From positions 1-64,000 of the forward strand of contig SHYS01000004.1 of the NCBI GenBank assembly GCA_009692685.1: 64,000 nt of DNA, read 5' to 3'. How positions within the stretch are numbered: position 1 is the stretch's first letter; each line of letters opens with the position of its first letter. This DNA is from Dehalococcoidia bacterium (lineage in GTDB: Bacteria; Chloroflexota; Dehalococcoidia; UBA2979). Shown here in pieces: positions 31,698 through 41,131 of the stretch. The translations under genes and the position numbers were made by a program. A model generated the notes under the pieces. The model was not told the DNA's origin. It saw only the letters and a program-made list of their open reading frames with translations, and did no database searches.

Positions 31698-31850
31698 CTA
31701 GGCGACTACTGGCGCCTTGCCGATCTTGAACATCTTCGTGCTGCAGACGGGGCACGTTCCGGTGGTGGCCGGCTTCCCGTTCTTCATCGTGATGGGCGCG
31801 GGGCCCACCATCTCCCGCTTCTCTCGACACTTCAGGCAATATGCTTCCAT
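31698..31850 (-). CDS. DUF5679-type zinc-ribbon protein
   Basis: A 50-residue protein from ATG 31850 with AGGGAG upstream. Sequence MEAYCLKCREKREMVGPAPI continues to GTCPVCSTKMFKIGK. Two CxxC pairs form a zinc ribbon. The layout matches DUF5679, a short family of unknown function. The longer upstream frame is not protein-like. Confidence 0.85.
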   Translation of the reverse strand: MEAYCLKCREKREMVGPAPITMKNGKPATTGTCPVCSTKMFKIGKAPVVA

Positions 31851-32019
31851 GACGCTCCCTGGCCTCCGCGCTTCCGTACTTGGTCCGATGCCCCTCGACG
31901 TCTCGGGGTACCTGCATGCCCTTGGGGAGAGCCAGAGCGGAATCACGCCCGGGCTGTGACTTCACAGTGGCGCGGCTAGATGGCACTGTCAAACAAGAAT
32001 TGAGTCTGAGCCCGGGGAA

Positions 32020-32973
32020 TCAGGGATTGCTGCTTGCCTCATGGGGGATGACGCGGTAGGGGTGCCACTGACCCGGTATCTCTGTCGCTCGTAATATCCC
32101 GGCCAGGACCCCGTCTGGACCGTAGCTTCTGGCACGCTCTCCGGGCTTCAGAACGCGCCGGATTGTGGCGATTGACGGCCGCAGATCCTGGCCATTCCGC
32201 AGCGTCGCCAGCGACCCAGCCCCGAGGATCACGGCGGGCAGATCGAGCAACACGGCGTCAGCTGCCAGCACGATGCGCTCAGATTCGCCGGCTTCGAGGA
32301 TGGCCTCGGCCGCCGCCAGGGGGACTGCATCCTCGATGGTGAAGTGGCCGACAGCGGTGCGCACGAGGCCAGACACATGACCGCCGACGCCGAGCGCGGC
32401 GCCGAGGTCGTGTGCCAGAGATCGGACGTAGTAACCCTTGCTGCACTCGATGTTGACGCGCACCTCGACGGCGGATTCCAGTACGCGATAGTCCGTGAGT
32501 TCGAGGGCGAAGGCGGTGACGCTTCGGGCATCGAGGTCGTGTGGCTTGCCAGCGCGCGCCGCGGCGTATGCGGGCACACCGTTGCGCTTGACGGCACTGT
32601 AGGCAGGCGGAACCTGCTGCTGTTCGCCTTCGAATCTGGACAGCGCAGCGCGGATTTCCTCGAAGGTTACGTGTGAGGCGTCGGTGGTCGAGGTAGGCGT
32701 GCCTTCGGCGTCGTACGTGTCTGTCGCCACTCCGAGCACGATGGTGGTGACGTACTTCTTGCGCGCGTCTACGAGCTCATCGATGAAGCGCGTGGCCTCG
32801 CCCAGCGCAATCGGCAGCACCCCGGTCGCCAGCGGATCGAGCGTGCCCGCGTGGCCGACTCGCCTCGTACGGGCCGCCCGGCGAATCCGGCGGACCACGT
32901 CGAAGGAGGTGATGCCCGCTGGCTTGTCGATGTTCAGGTAGCCGCGGAGGCCGGCGGAGGTGTTCGAGGTCAG
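32020..32973 (-). CDS. truB: tRNA pseudouridine-55 synthase TruB
   Basis: Makes pseudouridine 55 in the T loop of tRNA. The family N-terminus GYLNIDKPAGITSFDVVRRI is encoded upstream of the first usual start codon (GTG 32898). No in-frame ATG, GTG or TTG is close. A CTG at 32973 overlaps the rbfA stop as CTGA, the same geometry as the ATGA/GTGA overlaps of nearby genes, so I take CTG as the start (317 residues). The catalytic Asp lies in GHAGTLDPLATGVL; YYVRSLAHDLG and the C-terminal PUA-like part follow. Last gene of the nusA operon. Confidence 0.93.
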   Translation of the reverse strand: MTSNTSAGLRGYLNIDKPAGITSFDVVRRIRRAARTRRVGHAGTLDPLATGVLPIALGEATRFIDELVDARKKYVTTIVLGVATDTYDAEGTPTSTTDASHVTFEEIRAALSRFEGEQQQVPPAYSAVKRNGVPAYAAARAGKPHDLDARSVTAFALELTDYRVLESAVEVRVNIECSKGYYVRSLAHDLGAALGVGGHVSGLVRTAVGHFTIEDAVPLAAAEAILEAGESERIVLAADAVLLDLPAVILGAGSLATLRNGQDLRPSIATIRRVLKPGERARSYGPDGVLAGILRATEIPGQWHPYRVIPHEASSNP

Positions 32974-33365
32974 GGGGCGCTCTCGCGGGCGTTCGCTTCC
33001 TCGGGCTCCTCGGGCTGCTCCGAGTACTCGACGCCGCGCAGGAGGCTGGCGATGCGGTCGCCCTCGGCGATGGAGCGGTCGAGGATGAACTTGATTCGCG
33101 GGATGCGGCGCATGTGCAGACGCCGTCCGAGCTCGCGGTGAATGAACGGCTCTGTGTGCTCCAGCGCGGCCTGGATCGCCTTCGGGTCCAGCGAGTCGTC
33201 CATGACGCTGATGAAGACGCGCGCCGACTGCAGGTCCGGCGATGTCTCCACTCGTGTGATGGAGAGCATGACGTCCTGGAGGTCGTGGTGTTTCACCTGC
33301 CGCTGAAGCAGCTCGGCTACCTCGACCTGAATCAGGTCGTCGACCTTTGGCATACGACGGGTCAT
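32970..33365 (-). CDS. rbfA: ribosome-binding factor A
   Basis: A 131-residue KH-fold protein that helps 30S maturation at low temperature. Starts ATG 33365 with GAGGGGG before it: MTRRMPKVDDLIQVEVAELL. Family motifs: SITRVETSPDLQSARVFISV, FIHRELGRRLHMRRIPRIKF and SIAEGDRIASLL. The tail is Glu-rich. It lies 46 bases after infB and overlaps truB. Confidence 0.95.
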   Translation of the reverse strand: MTRRMPKVDDLIQVEVAELLQRQVKHHDLQDVMLSITRVETSPDLQSARVFISVMDDSLDPKAIQAALEHTEPFIHRELGRRLHMRRIPRIKFILDRSIAEGDRIASLLRGVEYSEQPEEPEEANARESAP

Positions 33366-33411
33366 CGCGACCCCCTCGATGAGCGCGCGGAGCGGTGGGA
33401 TGCGCTGCGGA

Positions 33412-35202
33412 TCAGCGGACCTGCTCCATGTGGTAGGCGATGATCTCGTCGCCTTCCTCGAAGTCCTGGAAGCCATCGATCTGGATGCCGCACTCAAAGC
33501 CGGTACCCACATCGCGGACATCGTCGTTAAAGCGCTTGAGGCTGCCGATGCGAGACTCGTGGATCACCTGCCCCTTGCGGGCCACGCGCACCAGCGAGCT
33601 GCGGTTGACCGAGCCGTCGCGGACGAAGGAGCCGGCGATCGCCGCCCGGCGCCCGAGGCGGAACACCTGGCGCACCTCCACGTGGCCGTCCTCGCGTTCC
33701 TCGTAGATCGGATGAAGGAGGCCCCTCACGGCCTTTTCCACGTCCTCGACCACCTCGTAAATGATCTTGTACTGGCGAATCTCTACGCCCTCGACTTCGG
33801 CGAGGCGAATCGCGCCGGGCTCTGGGTCCGTGTTGAATCCGATGATCACGCCCTTCGAGGCGGACGCGAGTTGCACGTCAGACTCATTGATGGAGCCCAC
33901 GGACGCGTGAATGACCTTGACGTTTACTTCCTCGACGCCGAGGTCATCGAGGGTGCGCACGAGCGGTTCGAGGGAGCCCTGCACGTCGACCTTGAGGACG
34001 ATGTTGAAGTCTTGCACGTCGCCGCGGTGAATCTCACCGAAGAGGGAGTCGAGGGTGACCAGGGCACGCGGCACGACGCCCGCCTCGGCGTCGCGGCGGC
34101 GATGGTCGGCCTCTCGACGCGCCTCGCGCTCTGTCTTGTAGGCGGTGAAGCGCTCACCTGCGGGTGGCACCTCCGAAAGGCCGAGGATGACGGCTGGTGT
34201 CGAGGGGCCGGCGGTGGTGAGGCGGTTGCCCGCCGCGTCCTCCATGGCCTTCACCTTGCCGAAGGACAGCCCGGCGAGGACCACGTCACCGACGTGGAGC
34301 GTCCCTGTCTGGACCAGCAGGGTGGCGATAGTCCCGCGCTGGCGGTCGGTGCCGGACTCGATGACGATGCCGACCGGCGTGCGATCCGGGTTGGCCTTCA
34401 GGTCCTGGAGATCGGCCACGAGCTGCACGCTCTCGAGGAGTTCGCCAATGCCGTCGCCCTTGAGGGCGGAGATCGGCACCACGACGGTTTCGCCGCCGTA
34501 CTCCTCTGGGACGAGCCCGAGTTCGGTGAGTTGGGTCTTCACGCGATCTGTGTTCGCGTTATCCACGTCGATCTTGTTCATGGCGACTACCAGTGGCACC
34601 CCTGCGGCGCGCACGTGGTTGATGGCCTCCCGCGTCTGGGGCATCACGCCGTCGTCTGCGGCGACCACAATGATGGCGACATCGGTGACCTGAGCGCCAC
34701 GGGCGCGCATCTGGCTGAACGCCTCGTGGCCGGGCGTGTCGATGAACGTAACGAGACGGCCGTCGGGTGCCGTGGTCTGATACGCGGCGACATGCTGGGT
34801 GATGCCGCCTGCCTCGCCGGCGGCGACGCTCGCCTTGCGAATCGTGTCGAGGAGGGTGGTCTTGCCGTGGTCCACGTGGCCGAGCACAGTCACGACCGGG
34901 GGCCGCGTGATCTGGCCTTCGCCATCGTCAATCACGCGCACCGAGGTGGCGACGGGGGTCGCCTCGTCGGCGCCAGCGGGCGCGCTCGTGGTCAGCGGCG
35001 AGTCTTCTTCAGCCTCGAACCCGAGGTCAGTGGCTACCACGGCCGCCGAGTCGAAATCGATGACCTGATTGATCGTCGCCATCACGCCGCTCTTCATGAG
35101 CTCCTTGATGACATCGACAGGTGAGACTCCGAGGAGTTCGGCAAGGTCCTTGACGATCACGGCCTGCGGAATTCGGATGCTGCGCGCCGGGCTCTGGGTC
35201 AT
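33412..35202 (-). CDS. infB: translation initiation factor IF-2
   Basis: Brings initiator tRNA to the ribosome. 596 residues, a short IF-2. One N-terminal IF2_N domain ([20 protein letters not shown]) is followed directly by the GTPase: [12 protein letters not shown] (G1), [11 protein letters not shown] (G3) and [12 protein letters not shown] (G4). Domains II-IV follow, ending YHMEQVR. ATG 35202 overlaps the ylxR stop as ATGA. It ends in TGA, another essential gene using this stop. Confidence 0.96.
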   Translation of the reverse strand: MTQSPARSIRIPQAVIVKDLAELLGVSPVDVIKELMKSGVMATINQVIDFDSAAVVATDLGFEAEEDSPLTTSAPAGADEATPVATSVRVIDDGEGQITRPPVVTVLGHVDHGKTTLLDTIRKASVAAGEAGGITQHVAAYQTTAPDGRLVTFIDTPGHEAFSQMRARGAQVTDVAIIVVAADDGVMPQTREAINHVRAAGVPLVVAMNKIDVDNANTDRVKTQLTELGLVPEEYGGETVVVPISALKGDGIGELLESVQLVADLQDLKANPDRTPVGIVIESGTDRQRGTIATLLVQTGTLHVGDVVLAGLSFGKVKAMEDAAGNRLTTAGPSTPAVILGLSEVPPAGERFTAYKTEREARREADHRRRDAEAGVVPRALVTLDSLFGEIHRGDVQDFNIVLKVDVQGSLEPLVRTLDDLGVEEVNVKVIHASVGSINESDVQLASASKGVIIGFNTDPEPGAIRLAEVEGVEIRQYKIIYEVVEDVEKAVRGLLHPIYEEREDGHVEVRQVFRLGRRAAIAGSFVRDGSVNRSSLVRVARKGQVIHESRIGSLKRFNDDVRDVGTGFECGIQIDGFQDFEEGDEIIAYHMEQVR

Positions 35203-35552
35203 ACGCGGTTTCCCTCCCTGGGGGCCAGCGCCACGCTCGGCGGCGCGGCTGCTTCGAGTCGCTCGAGGTACGTCTCGAGCTGATGTTTGTCGTCCGGTGA
35301 GAGCTGCACGTTCAGCGCTCGGGACAGGGCGCCGGTGCGCAGCGCGCGCCGCCAGCAGTCCGGGTTCGAGCAGAGGTACGCTCCGCGGCCGTGCCAACGG
35401 CCGCGCTCATCGATCGTTACTGCGCTGTGCTCGGCAGTACCAGCGGCGCCATCTGGGCTCCGCACGATGCGAATGAGCGCGCGTTTGTCCTGTGTCTCGC
35501 GACACGAGACACAGCTGCGCTGCGGTTGCTGGCGAGTACGCACGCCGGCCAT
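35199..35552 (-). CDS. ylxR: YlxR-family RNA/DNA-binding protein (RnpM-like)
   Basis: 117 residues. The N-terminus has the family motif RSCVSCRETQDKRALIRIVR and then GRWHGRGAYLCSNPDCW with paired Cys residues. YlxR proteins bind RNase P RNA or act as regulators in some Firmicutes. It lies 3 bases after nusA and overlaps infB. The 25-residue C-terminal tail is variable in the family. Confidence 0.92.
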   Translation of the reverse strand: MAGVRTRQQPQRSCVSCRETQDKRALIRIVRSPDGAAGTAEHSAVTIDERGRWHGRGAYLCSNPDCWRRALRTGALSRALNVQLSPDDKHQLETYLERLEAAAPPSVALAPREGNRV

Positions 35553-35555
35553 GCG

Positions 35556-37262
35556 TTACTCATCCTCGGATTCCGAGGGGTCGTCCCCGTCATCGAAGTC
35601 GGGGCCGCCGTGCAGCTCCTCGAGGCCTTCCTCGATCTCGTCGTCGGAGACCTCAAAGCGGCGAGTGCGCGCTGCCCCGGGTCGCGCGGCGGCAGGGGCG
35701 CGCTCGGGGCCCACGGGGCCGCCACGACCGCGCCGGCCGCGACGGCGAGTGGGTTCGCGTGCGACACGCTCGTCTTCGATGTCGCGGTTGATGCGGATTT
35801 CGTCGCCGAAGCGCAGTCCGCCGGGCGTCGCCGGAGCGGTCGGTCGAGGTGTCTCGACGACGGGCGCCACGGTCGCTGCCGCAGCAGCTTCGGTGGTGGC
35901 CTCCTCGGTCGCCACGATCTCGGCGAGCACTTCTTCCTCGGGGGTGAGCTGGCGCTCCTCCTCGCGCGGTCGAGGTGTGGCAGCCGGCTTGGTGCCGGGA
36001 AGGCCGGGACGCGCGTACGCGGCCTGGGATGGCGCAGTGCTGTCCGGCGGCGTGGCGATCACCATCGCGGGCAGTGCAGGCATGCCCGGGGTTACGGCCA
36101 GCGGCACCGCCTCCATGCTTGGCTCTGGCGGCGGGTACATGTCCTGGCCACCCTGGATGAGCACGCTCTCCGCCTGCACCTCGATGCGGCGGCCTGTGAG
36201 CTTGGCGGCGAGGCGAGCGTTCTGCCCTTCCTTGCCGATCGCGAGGCTGAGCTGACGGTCTGGCACGGCGAGGTGCGCGGTGTTGGTCGCGCTATCGATG
36301 CGGACCGACACCACCTCGGCCGGGCTCAGCGCGTTCGCCACGAAGGCGAGCTCGTTGGGGTCCCAGCGGATGATGTCGATGCGCTCGCCGTTGAGTTCGT
36401 TGACGATGTTCTGGATGCGCGAGCCGCGCATGCCGACACACGCGCCGATCGGGTCGACGCCGTGCTGCCTCGAGATGACGGCGACCTTGGCTCGATAGCC
36501 GGGATCGCGGGCGATGGCCATCACCTCGACGACGCCACGCGCCACCTCGGGGACTTCGAGCTCGAAGAGACGGCGCAGCAGCTCCGGGTTCGAGCGCGAG
36601 ACGACGACCTGCGGGCCTCGCGAGGCGCGGTACACCTCTTTGACGTAGACGCGGATGCGCTGGCCGACTCGATAGTGCTCCGGGCGCACCTGCTCGGAGC
36701 CGGGGAGCACTGCCTCGGCGCGGCCGAGGTCGATGATGACCTGGCGGTGGCCCTGCTCGACGCGCAGAACGGTGCCGGTGACGAGCTCACCCTCTTTGCC
36801 GGTGAACTCGCCGAAGACGGCCTCGCGCTCTGCTTCGCGGAGGCGCTGGAGGACGACCTGTTTCGCGGTCTGGGCGGCGATACGGCCGGTGGTTGGGGAG
36901 TCGGCGACGGGCTCTTTGACGATATCGCCGATGGCGACGTTGCCGTGGCCTTGGGCTCGAGCGCGCTCGGGCGAGATCTGGATCTCGTCGTCCTCGATCT
37001 CGTCGTCGTCCACAACGGTGTAGAGGCGCCAGAGGTCGATGTTGCCGGTGCGGCGTTCGATCCGGACCTCGAGCTCGGCGTACTGGAGCTCGTCCTTCTT
37101 GAGGGCGGAGGCCATGGCGGCCTCGACGGCTCCGAAGACGGTGTCGGCGTCAAGGTTCTTTTCGGCGGAGAGCTGGGCGATCGCGATGACGAAGTCGTTC
37201 GTGGGCAGTGAGGTGTCCTGTTCGAGAGCAGAGGTCCTGCGCGAGGCTGGATGGGGTCTCAT
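35556..37262 (-). CDS. nusA: transcription termination/antitermination protein NusA
   Basis: NusA binds RNA polymerase and controls pausing and termination. The conserved N-terminal domain begins NDFVIAIAQLSAEKNLDADT, followed by the S1 domain (TGTVLRVEQGHRQVIIDLG) and two KH domains (GACVGMRGSRIQNIVNEL; LSLAIGKEGQNARLAAKL). A 180-residue C-terminal extension is low-complexity, Pro/Ala/Glu and Arg/Gly-rich. The start is uncertain: ATG 37262 is the nearest usual start, but the conserved part begins about 20 residues later and CTG 37208 is possible. No rimP precedes it. Confidence 0.93.
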   Translation of the reverse strand: MRPHPASRRTSALEQDTSLPTNDFVIAIAQLSAEKNLDADTVFGAVEAAMASALKKDELQYAELEVRIERRTGNIDLWRLYTVVDDDEIEDDEIQISPERARAQGHGNVAIGDIVKEPVADSPTTGRIAAQTAKQVVLQRLREAEREAVFGEFTGKEGELVTGTVLRVEQGHRQVIIDLGRAEAVLPGSEQVRPEHYRVGQRIRVYVKEVYRASRGPQVVVSRSNPELLRRLFELEVPEVARGVVEVMAIARDPGYRAKVAVISRQHGVDPIGACVGMRGSRIQNIVNELNGERIDIIRWDPNELAFVANALSPAEVVSVRIDSATNTAHLAVPDRQLSLAIGKEGQNARLAAKLTGRRIEVQAESVLIQGGQDMYPPPEPSMEAVPLAVTPGMPALPAMVIATPPDSTAPSQAAYARPGLPGTKPAATPRPREEERQLTPEEEVLAEIVATEEATTEAAAAATVAPVVETPRPTAPATPGGLRFGDEIRINRDIEDERVAREPTRRRGRRGRGGPVGPERAPAAARPGAARTRRFEVSDDEIEEGLEELHGGPDFDDGDDPSESEDE

Positions 37263-37322
37263 CGAGGGCGCGCGCCCGCCTCGATGGCTCGCCGTCGGCC
37301 TTCGAAGCGCCGTTCGGGCAAG

Positions 37323-37349
37323 AAAAAACGTGCGCCTCGGAGCGCACGT
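37323..37349 (-). terminator. rho-independent terminator after proS
   Basis: On the minus strand, ACGTGCGC / GCGCACGT forms a perfect 8-base stem with a 6-base loop, followed by a run of six T. It lies 58 bases after the proS stop and before nusA. It is the most typical intrinsic terminator in the window. Confidence 0.88.
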
Positions 37350-37407
37350 CCCGTGAGTACGGAGCCGAGTGCGTCGGAAGTGTAGCACGAGTGAGGTTGG
37401 TAGGGGG

Positions 37408-39201
37408 CTAGCTGCCCACCTTCCCGGTGATGACTGCCACGGCCTCGGCGCGGGGGAGCTTCGAGGGGCCGCCGCCGCGGGGCTGCACCTCGATGGCGCC
37501 TTCTTTGAGGTTGCGGCTGGAGACGGTGACGCGCAGCGGGAGGCCGATCAGGTCGGCGTCGTTGAACTTCACCCCGGCGGTCTCGTCGCGGTCGTCGTAG
37601 AGCACCTCGAGACCCGCCGCGCGCAGCTCCTCGTAGAGCGCGTCGCCATCGGTGGCGACGGCGGGGTCACGGCTCGCGCCCAGTGCTACGAGGTGCACGT
37701 CGTAGGGGGCGATCGAGGCGGGCCACATGATGCCGGATTCGTCGTGGTTGGCCTCGACGGCGGCGGCGACGATGCGGTCCACTCCGATGCCGTAGCAGCC
37801 CATGATCGGGGTGTGACGCGCGCCGTCCTCGCCAGGCACCTGCACCTCGAAGGCTTCGGTGTAGATGGTGCCGAGGCGGAAGACGTGGCCCATCTCGATG
37901 CCGCGGCGCTCCTCGAGGGTGCCCGTGCCGCAGCGTGCGCAGGTGTGGCCGTGCCTGCCGAGGGCGATGTCCGCGACGATCTCGGGCTCCCAGTCGCGCC
38001 CGACGTTCACGTTGCGCAGGTGGGTGCCCTCGATGTTGGCGCCGGCGACTAGGTTCGGCGACTCCTTGATCGAAGTGTCGGCGACGACCCGGAAGCGGCG
38101 CTCCAGCCCGCGTGGGGAGGCGTAGCCGGGGATGGCGCCGAGGTCGCGCGCGCGCGCCTCGGTGAGGGGGGCGAGTGCGCGGCCGCCGAGGGCGTTCGAG
38201 AGCTTGACCTCGTTGACCTCAAGGTCGCCGCGGACCACGGCGAAGATGGCCTCGGCAGGCGCCTCGGGGTGGTGGGGGTCGATGGCGGAGAGCAGGACGG
38301 CCTTGGTGGTGCGCGCGGCGGGAATGCCGAGGAGCTTGGTCAGGGCCTCGATGGTGGTGGTGCCAGGGGTGGCGATCTCTTCGAGGGCGAGTGGCCCTTC
38401 GACAGGCTCAGGGCGAACCGATGACACCGACGTTGCGCCGGAGGGCGCAAGACCTTGCGCCCCAACATCGGAGGGGGAGGCAGGACGGAGGAACTCGGCT
38501 TTCTCGGTGTTGGCGGCGTAATTGCAGTTGCTGCAGATCAGAATGGTGTCCTCGCCGATGTCCGCGACGAAGATGAACTCCTGCGAGCCTTTGCCTCCGA
38601 TGGCGCCGGAGTCGGCCTCGACGGGGACGGTGGGGACGCCGCAGCGGGCGAAGATGCGCTGGTACGCCTCAAACATGGCGCCGTAGGAGGCGTCGAGCCC
38701 GGCCTCGTCGAGGTCGAAGGAGTAAGCGTCCTTCATCGTGAACTCGCGGACGCGGACGAGGCCGCCTCGAGGGCGCGCTTCGTCTCGGAACTTGGTCTGG
38801 ATCTGGTAGAGGGTGGTGGGGAGGTCGCGGTAGGAGCGGGCGTGGTCCTTGAAGAGGCGGGTGATGACCTCCTCGTGGGTGGGGGCGAGGACCATGGTGC
38901 GCTCGCGGCGGTCGATCACTCGGAACAGGGTGGCGCCGAAGGTGTCGATGCGGCCGCTCTGCTCCCACAGCTCGCTGGGCTGGATGGCAGGCATGAGGAC
39001 TTCCTGGGCGCCGGCGCGCTCCATCTCCTCGCGGACGATGGCCTCGACCTTCCGCTTGGTGCGGTAGCCGAGGGGCATGTAGGTGTAGCTGCCGGCGGCG
39101 AGTTGGTCGATGAAGCCGGCGCGCAGGAGCATGTCGAGGTTCTCTGTGTCGGCATCGGTGCGCTCGCGGCGGGTGTGTCCGAAGAGTCGTGTCATGCGCA
39201 T
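37408..39201 (-). CDS. proS: prolyl-tRNA synthetase with in-frame repeat insertion
   Basis: Charges tRNA-Pro. ATG 39201 (or 39195) starts MRMTRLFGHTRRERTDADT; the frame upstream is not conserved. Class II motifs are present: GFIDQLAAGSYTYMPLGYR, RPRGGLVRVREFTMKDAYSF and MGCYGIGVDRIVAAAVE. The editing domain (INS) starts about residue 270 (TTTIEALTKLLGIPAARTTK). About 29 residues at 241-269 (SDVGAQGLAPSGATSVSSVR, then PEPVEG) are encoded by a palindromic repeat element inserted in frame, in the linker before INS. No ribosome binding site; TAGACT ends 7 bases before the ATG, so it may be leaderless. A terminator follows. Confidence 0.95.
   Translation of the reverse strand: MRMTRLFGHTRRERTDADTENLDMLLRAGFIDQLAAGSYTYMPLGYRTKRKVEAIVREEMERAGAQEVLMPAIQPSELWEQSGRIDTFGATLFRVIDRRERTMVLAPTHEEVITRLFKDHARSYRDLPTTLYQIQTKFRDEARPRGGLVRVREFTMKDAYSFDLDEAGLDASYGAMFEAYQRIFARCGVPTVPVEADSGAIGGKGSQEFIFVADIGEDTILICSNCNYAANTEKAEFLRPASPSDVGAQGLAPSGATSVSSVRPEPVEGPLALEEIATPGTTTIEALTKLLGIPAARTTKAVLLSAIDPHHPEAPAEAIFAVVRGDLEVNEVKLSNALGGRALAPLTEARARDLGAIPGYASPRGLERRFRVVADTSIKESPNLVAGANIEGTHLRNVNVGRDWEPEIVADIALGRHGHTCARCGTGTLEERRGIEMGHVFRLGTIYTEAFEVQVPGEDGARHTPIMGCYGIGVDRIVAAAVEANHDESGIMWPASIAPYDVHLVALGASRDPAVATDGDALYEELRAAGLEVLYDDRDETAGVKFNDADLIGLPLRVTVSSRNLKEGAIEVQPRGGGPSKLPRAEAVAVITGKVGS
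38393..38478. repeat. composite palindromic repeat inside proS
   Basis: Two palindromes in a row: a REP-like CCCTTCGACAGGCTCAGGGC followed by a GCGCAAG/CTTGCGC hairpin and then ACATCGGAGGGG. The element is read through in frame as part of ProRS. The same order of blocks is found at 41697-41814. Confidence 0.9.
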
Positions 39202-39539
39202 AAGGGTGAGTCTAGCCCTCGACCTTTGGGTGGGCGAGGCGTGCTGCCCTCGAGGAGTGCCCCTCCCACGGCTCCCTTCGACAGGGCTTTGCCTCGAAAA
39301 CACCCGCTGCCTCGAAAGTCGTTCGCCTGCCCCAAAAACCCGGGGCTTGCACTGGAAGAGGCTTTGCTTAAGAGCTTTCACCTGCCCAAACTGTCCGTTC
39401 GCTGCCCAAGAGTCCAGTTCCGTCGGCGCTCGCGCTCCACATCCTTCCGCCATATGAGGGTGACTCCACCGACGAGTTGACCGCGGATGCGTCCCGAGGC
39501 CACCCATCGTCTAACGGTCCGCGTTTCAGGCATCGGTAT
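39202..39539. other. intergenic region upstream of proS
   Basis: It holds the TAGACT box of proS (39209-39214, minus strand) and degenerate REP-like sequence (CCCTTCGACAGGGC near 39270). No open frame looks protein-like. The right end joins the SNF2 fragment. Confidence 0.5.
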
Positions 39540-39840
39540 GCGCGCTGGGGTGGCTTCGGCGGCTACAAGATGCTCGGAATCATCAACGAGGCTGAACTCA
39601 ACGCACGCTTCGACAGTATCGCTTTCCGCGTCGAGCGCGACGTCCTCGACCTACTGCCGTCGAGGCACATTACGCAGCACGTCACGCTCGACGCGGCGAC
39701 ACGCTCGCACTACGTCGCGATGCGCGACAACTTCATCACGATAGTCAACGGAGACGCGGCAGCCAGCGCGCCCATTGCCTTGACTCAACTGCTGCGGATG
39801 CAGCAGATCACGAGCGGCTATATCACGACAGAGCCCCCGA
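39540..39840 (+). pseudogene. internal fragment of a SNF2-type helicase
   Basis: The frame reads RWGGFGGYKMLGIINEAELN, then VERDVLDLLPSRHITQHVTL and LTQLLRMQQITSGYIT. This is a piece of about 100 residues from the middle of a SNF2-family helicase of the kind common in phages and mobile elements. Both ends are missing. It breaks off near 39840, where the ATPase fragment begins on the opposite strand. Probably a dead remnant. Confidence 0.7.
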
Positions 39841-41085
39841 GGGACAAAGGAAGCACTCTGCTCTCGACACCGTAAGGTCGCAGGAACTCCCGGAACAACT
39901 GCAGGTCCGTTCGACCCTCAACGAGTAGCAGCGCTTTGAATCCAAGTTCCTGGTAGCCAGCGAAACTCAGCTCCCCCAGTATCTCAGCAAGCAGCAGCGT
40001 TTCCTCGTACGGGTGCACAGCGCTCACACCGGGAGACCGAAGCACGAACGGATAAATGCGGCCAGCCTCTGTTCGGGCGAGACCGATGGAGTGAGTGGAG
40101 AATACGACGCCCAAACTCGTCCGTTCGGACAGTAGACGCATCAGGTCTGTCTGAAGTTTCTGGTGCAGGTTAAGTTTGGGTTCATCGATCAGGACGAGCG
40201 ACACAGGCGATCGCACTAGTAGGTTCGTCAGGATCAGGATGAACTGAGCGATTCCGACACCGACCTCATTTAACTTGTAAGAACGTCCGTTAATCCTTAC
40301 GCGCAGGGTCGTCCCATCGTCTGATGCATCGATGTCGCAGTCTGCGAACCCGAAAACACTCTGGATTTCCTTGGCCACTGTTATCGCCGCCACGTTCTGG
40401 CTTCGCGTAGGTCCAGTCTTTATCGACCGCCAGCGACTGGCGAATGCCTGTTCAATCTGAAGGTCGCAGTAGTTCTCCTGCGTCCCCATGTTGACGATGT
40501 TTCGAAATGCGGGAAATAGACGGTCTGAGCAAGGTGAGAACAGAGTGCCTTTACCGAATTGAGACTCAAGCGCGCATCCGTCTCGCCCGACAGCGCTATG
40601 GAATCAGGATCGGCTGGGGTACCACCTGACGCCCCCTGAAGCTGACTCCACGTGCCGCTGCAAGGTCCAGGAGGCGAAGCGTGCTGGAGCCTCGAGTGAC
40701 GGATAGGTGCATTAGGTTTGCTTGACTGGCACCGGGGACCGGTCTGCCTAGTTCCCCAAAGCCCTCGATGGAAATGTGGAGATCACTTGCCTCTGTTTCC
40801 GAGAACATCTCAGTGAGGTCCGTCACCGAGGGGGGCTGGGCCCAGGGAAGGACGGGCGTCGAGCTGTTGAGGTGTCGAACTACGGTGTCCTGGTCGATAC
40901 AAGCGAGAGTCGCAAACAGGCCTCGGAATTCGTAGAAGCATCGCAGGGCGGAGGGCTTTCCCGCATTGTTGATACCGATCAAAGGCTGTGTTGCCCGGGC
41001 TGAAGATAAATCGCAGCGGGCTTGTTGCGGGGAAGCTGCGGTAGCCGCTGACCGTAACCGTCAGTGCAGTGGCATTGTCGTCCAC
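39818..41085 (-). pseudogene. AAA ATPase (OLD/RecF-like) remnant
   Basis: Three minus-strand pieces belong together. MDDNATALTVTVSGYRSF starts at 41085 and shifts frame after about 30 codons into IGINNAGKPSALRCFYEFRG, a Walker A region. That ends at TAG 40596. The last piece (40489 to 39818) has LVLIDEPKLNLHQKLQTDLM (Walker B and signature) and VVFSTHSIGLART. The Walker A has Pro where Ser/Thr should follow Lys. The protein is cut at GGSVVI, where the SNF2 fragment begins. Family resembles OLD-like/AAA_21 ATPases, often defence-related. Confidence 0.75.
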
Positions 41086-41131
41086 TGCGTCGCCTCACCA
41101 CCTGCGGATCCCGCGCTTCGGGACCCTAGTA

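Noticed and set aside
31393..31992. Open frames on both strands around the DUF5679 gene
   Set aside because: They run through the hairpin terminator and are not protein-like; only the 50-residue zinc ribbon is supported.
33379..35124. Long plus-strand open frame opposite infB
   Set aside because: Mirror of infB codon bias; no domain recognised.
35391..37211. Long plus-strand open frame opposite nusA
   Set aside because: Antisense to a clear nusA; product is acidic and repetitive without motifs.
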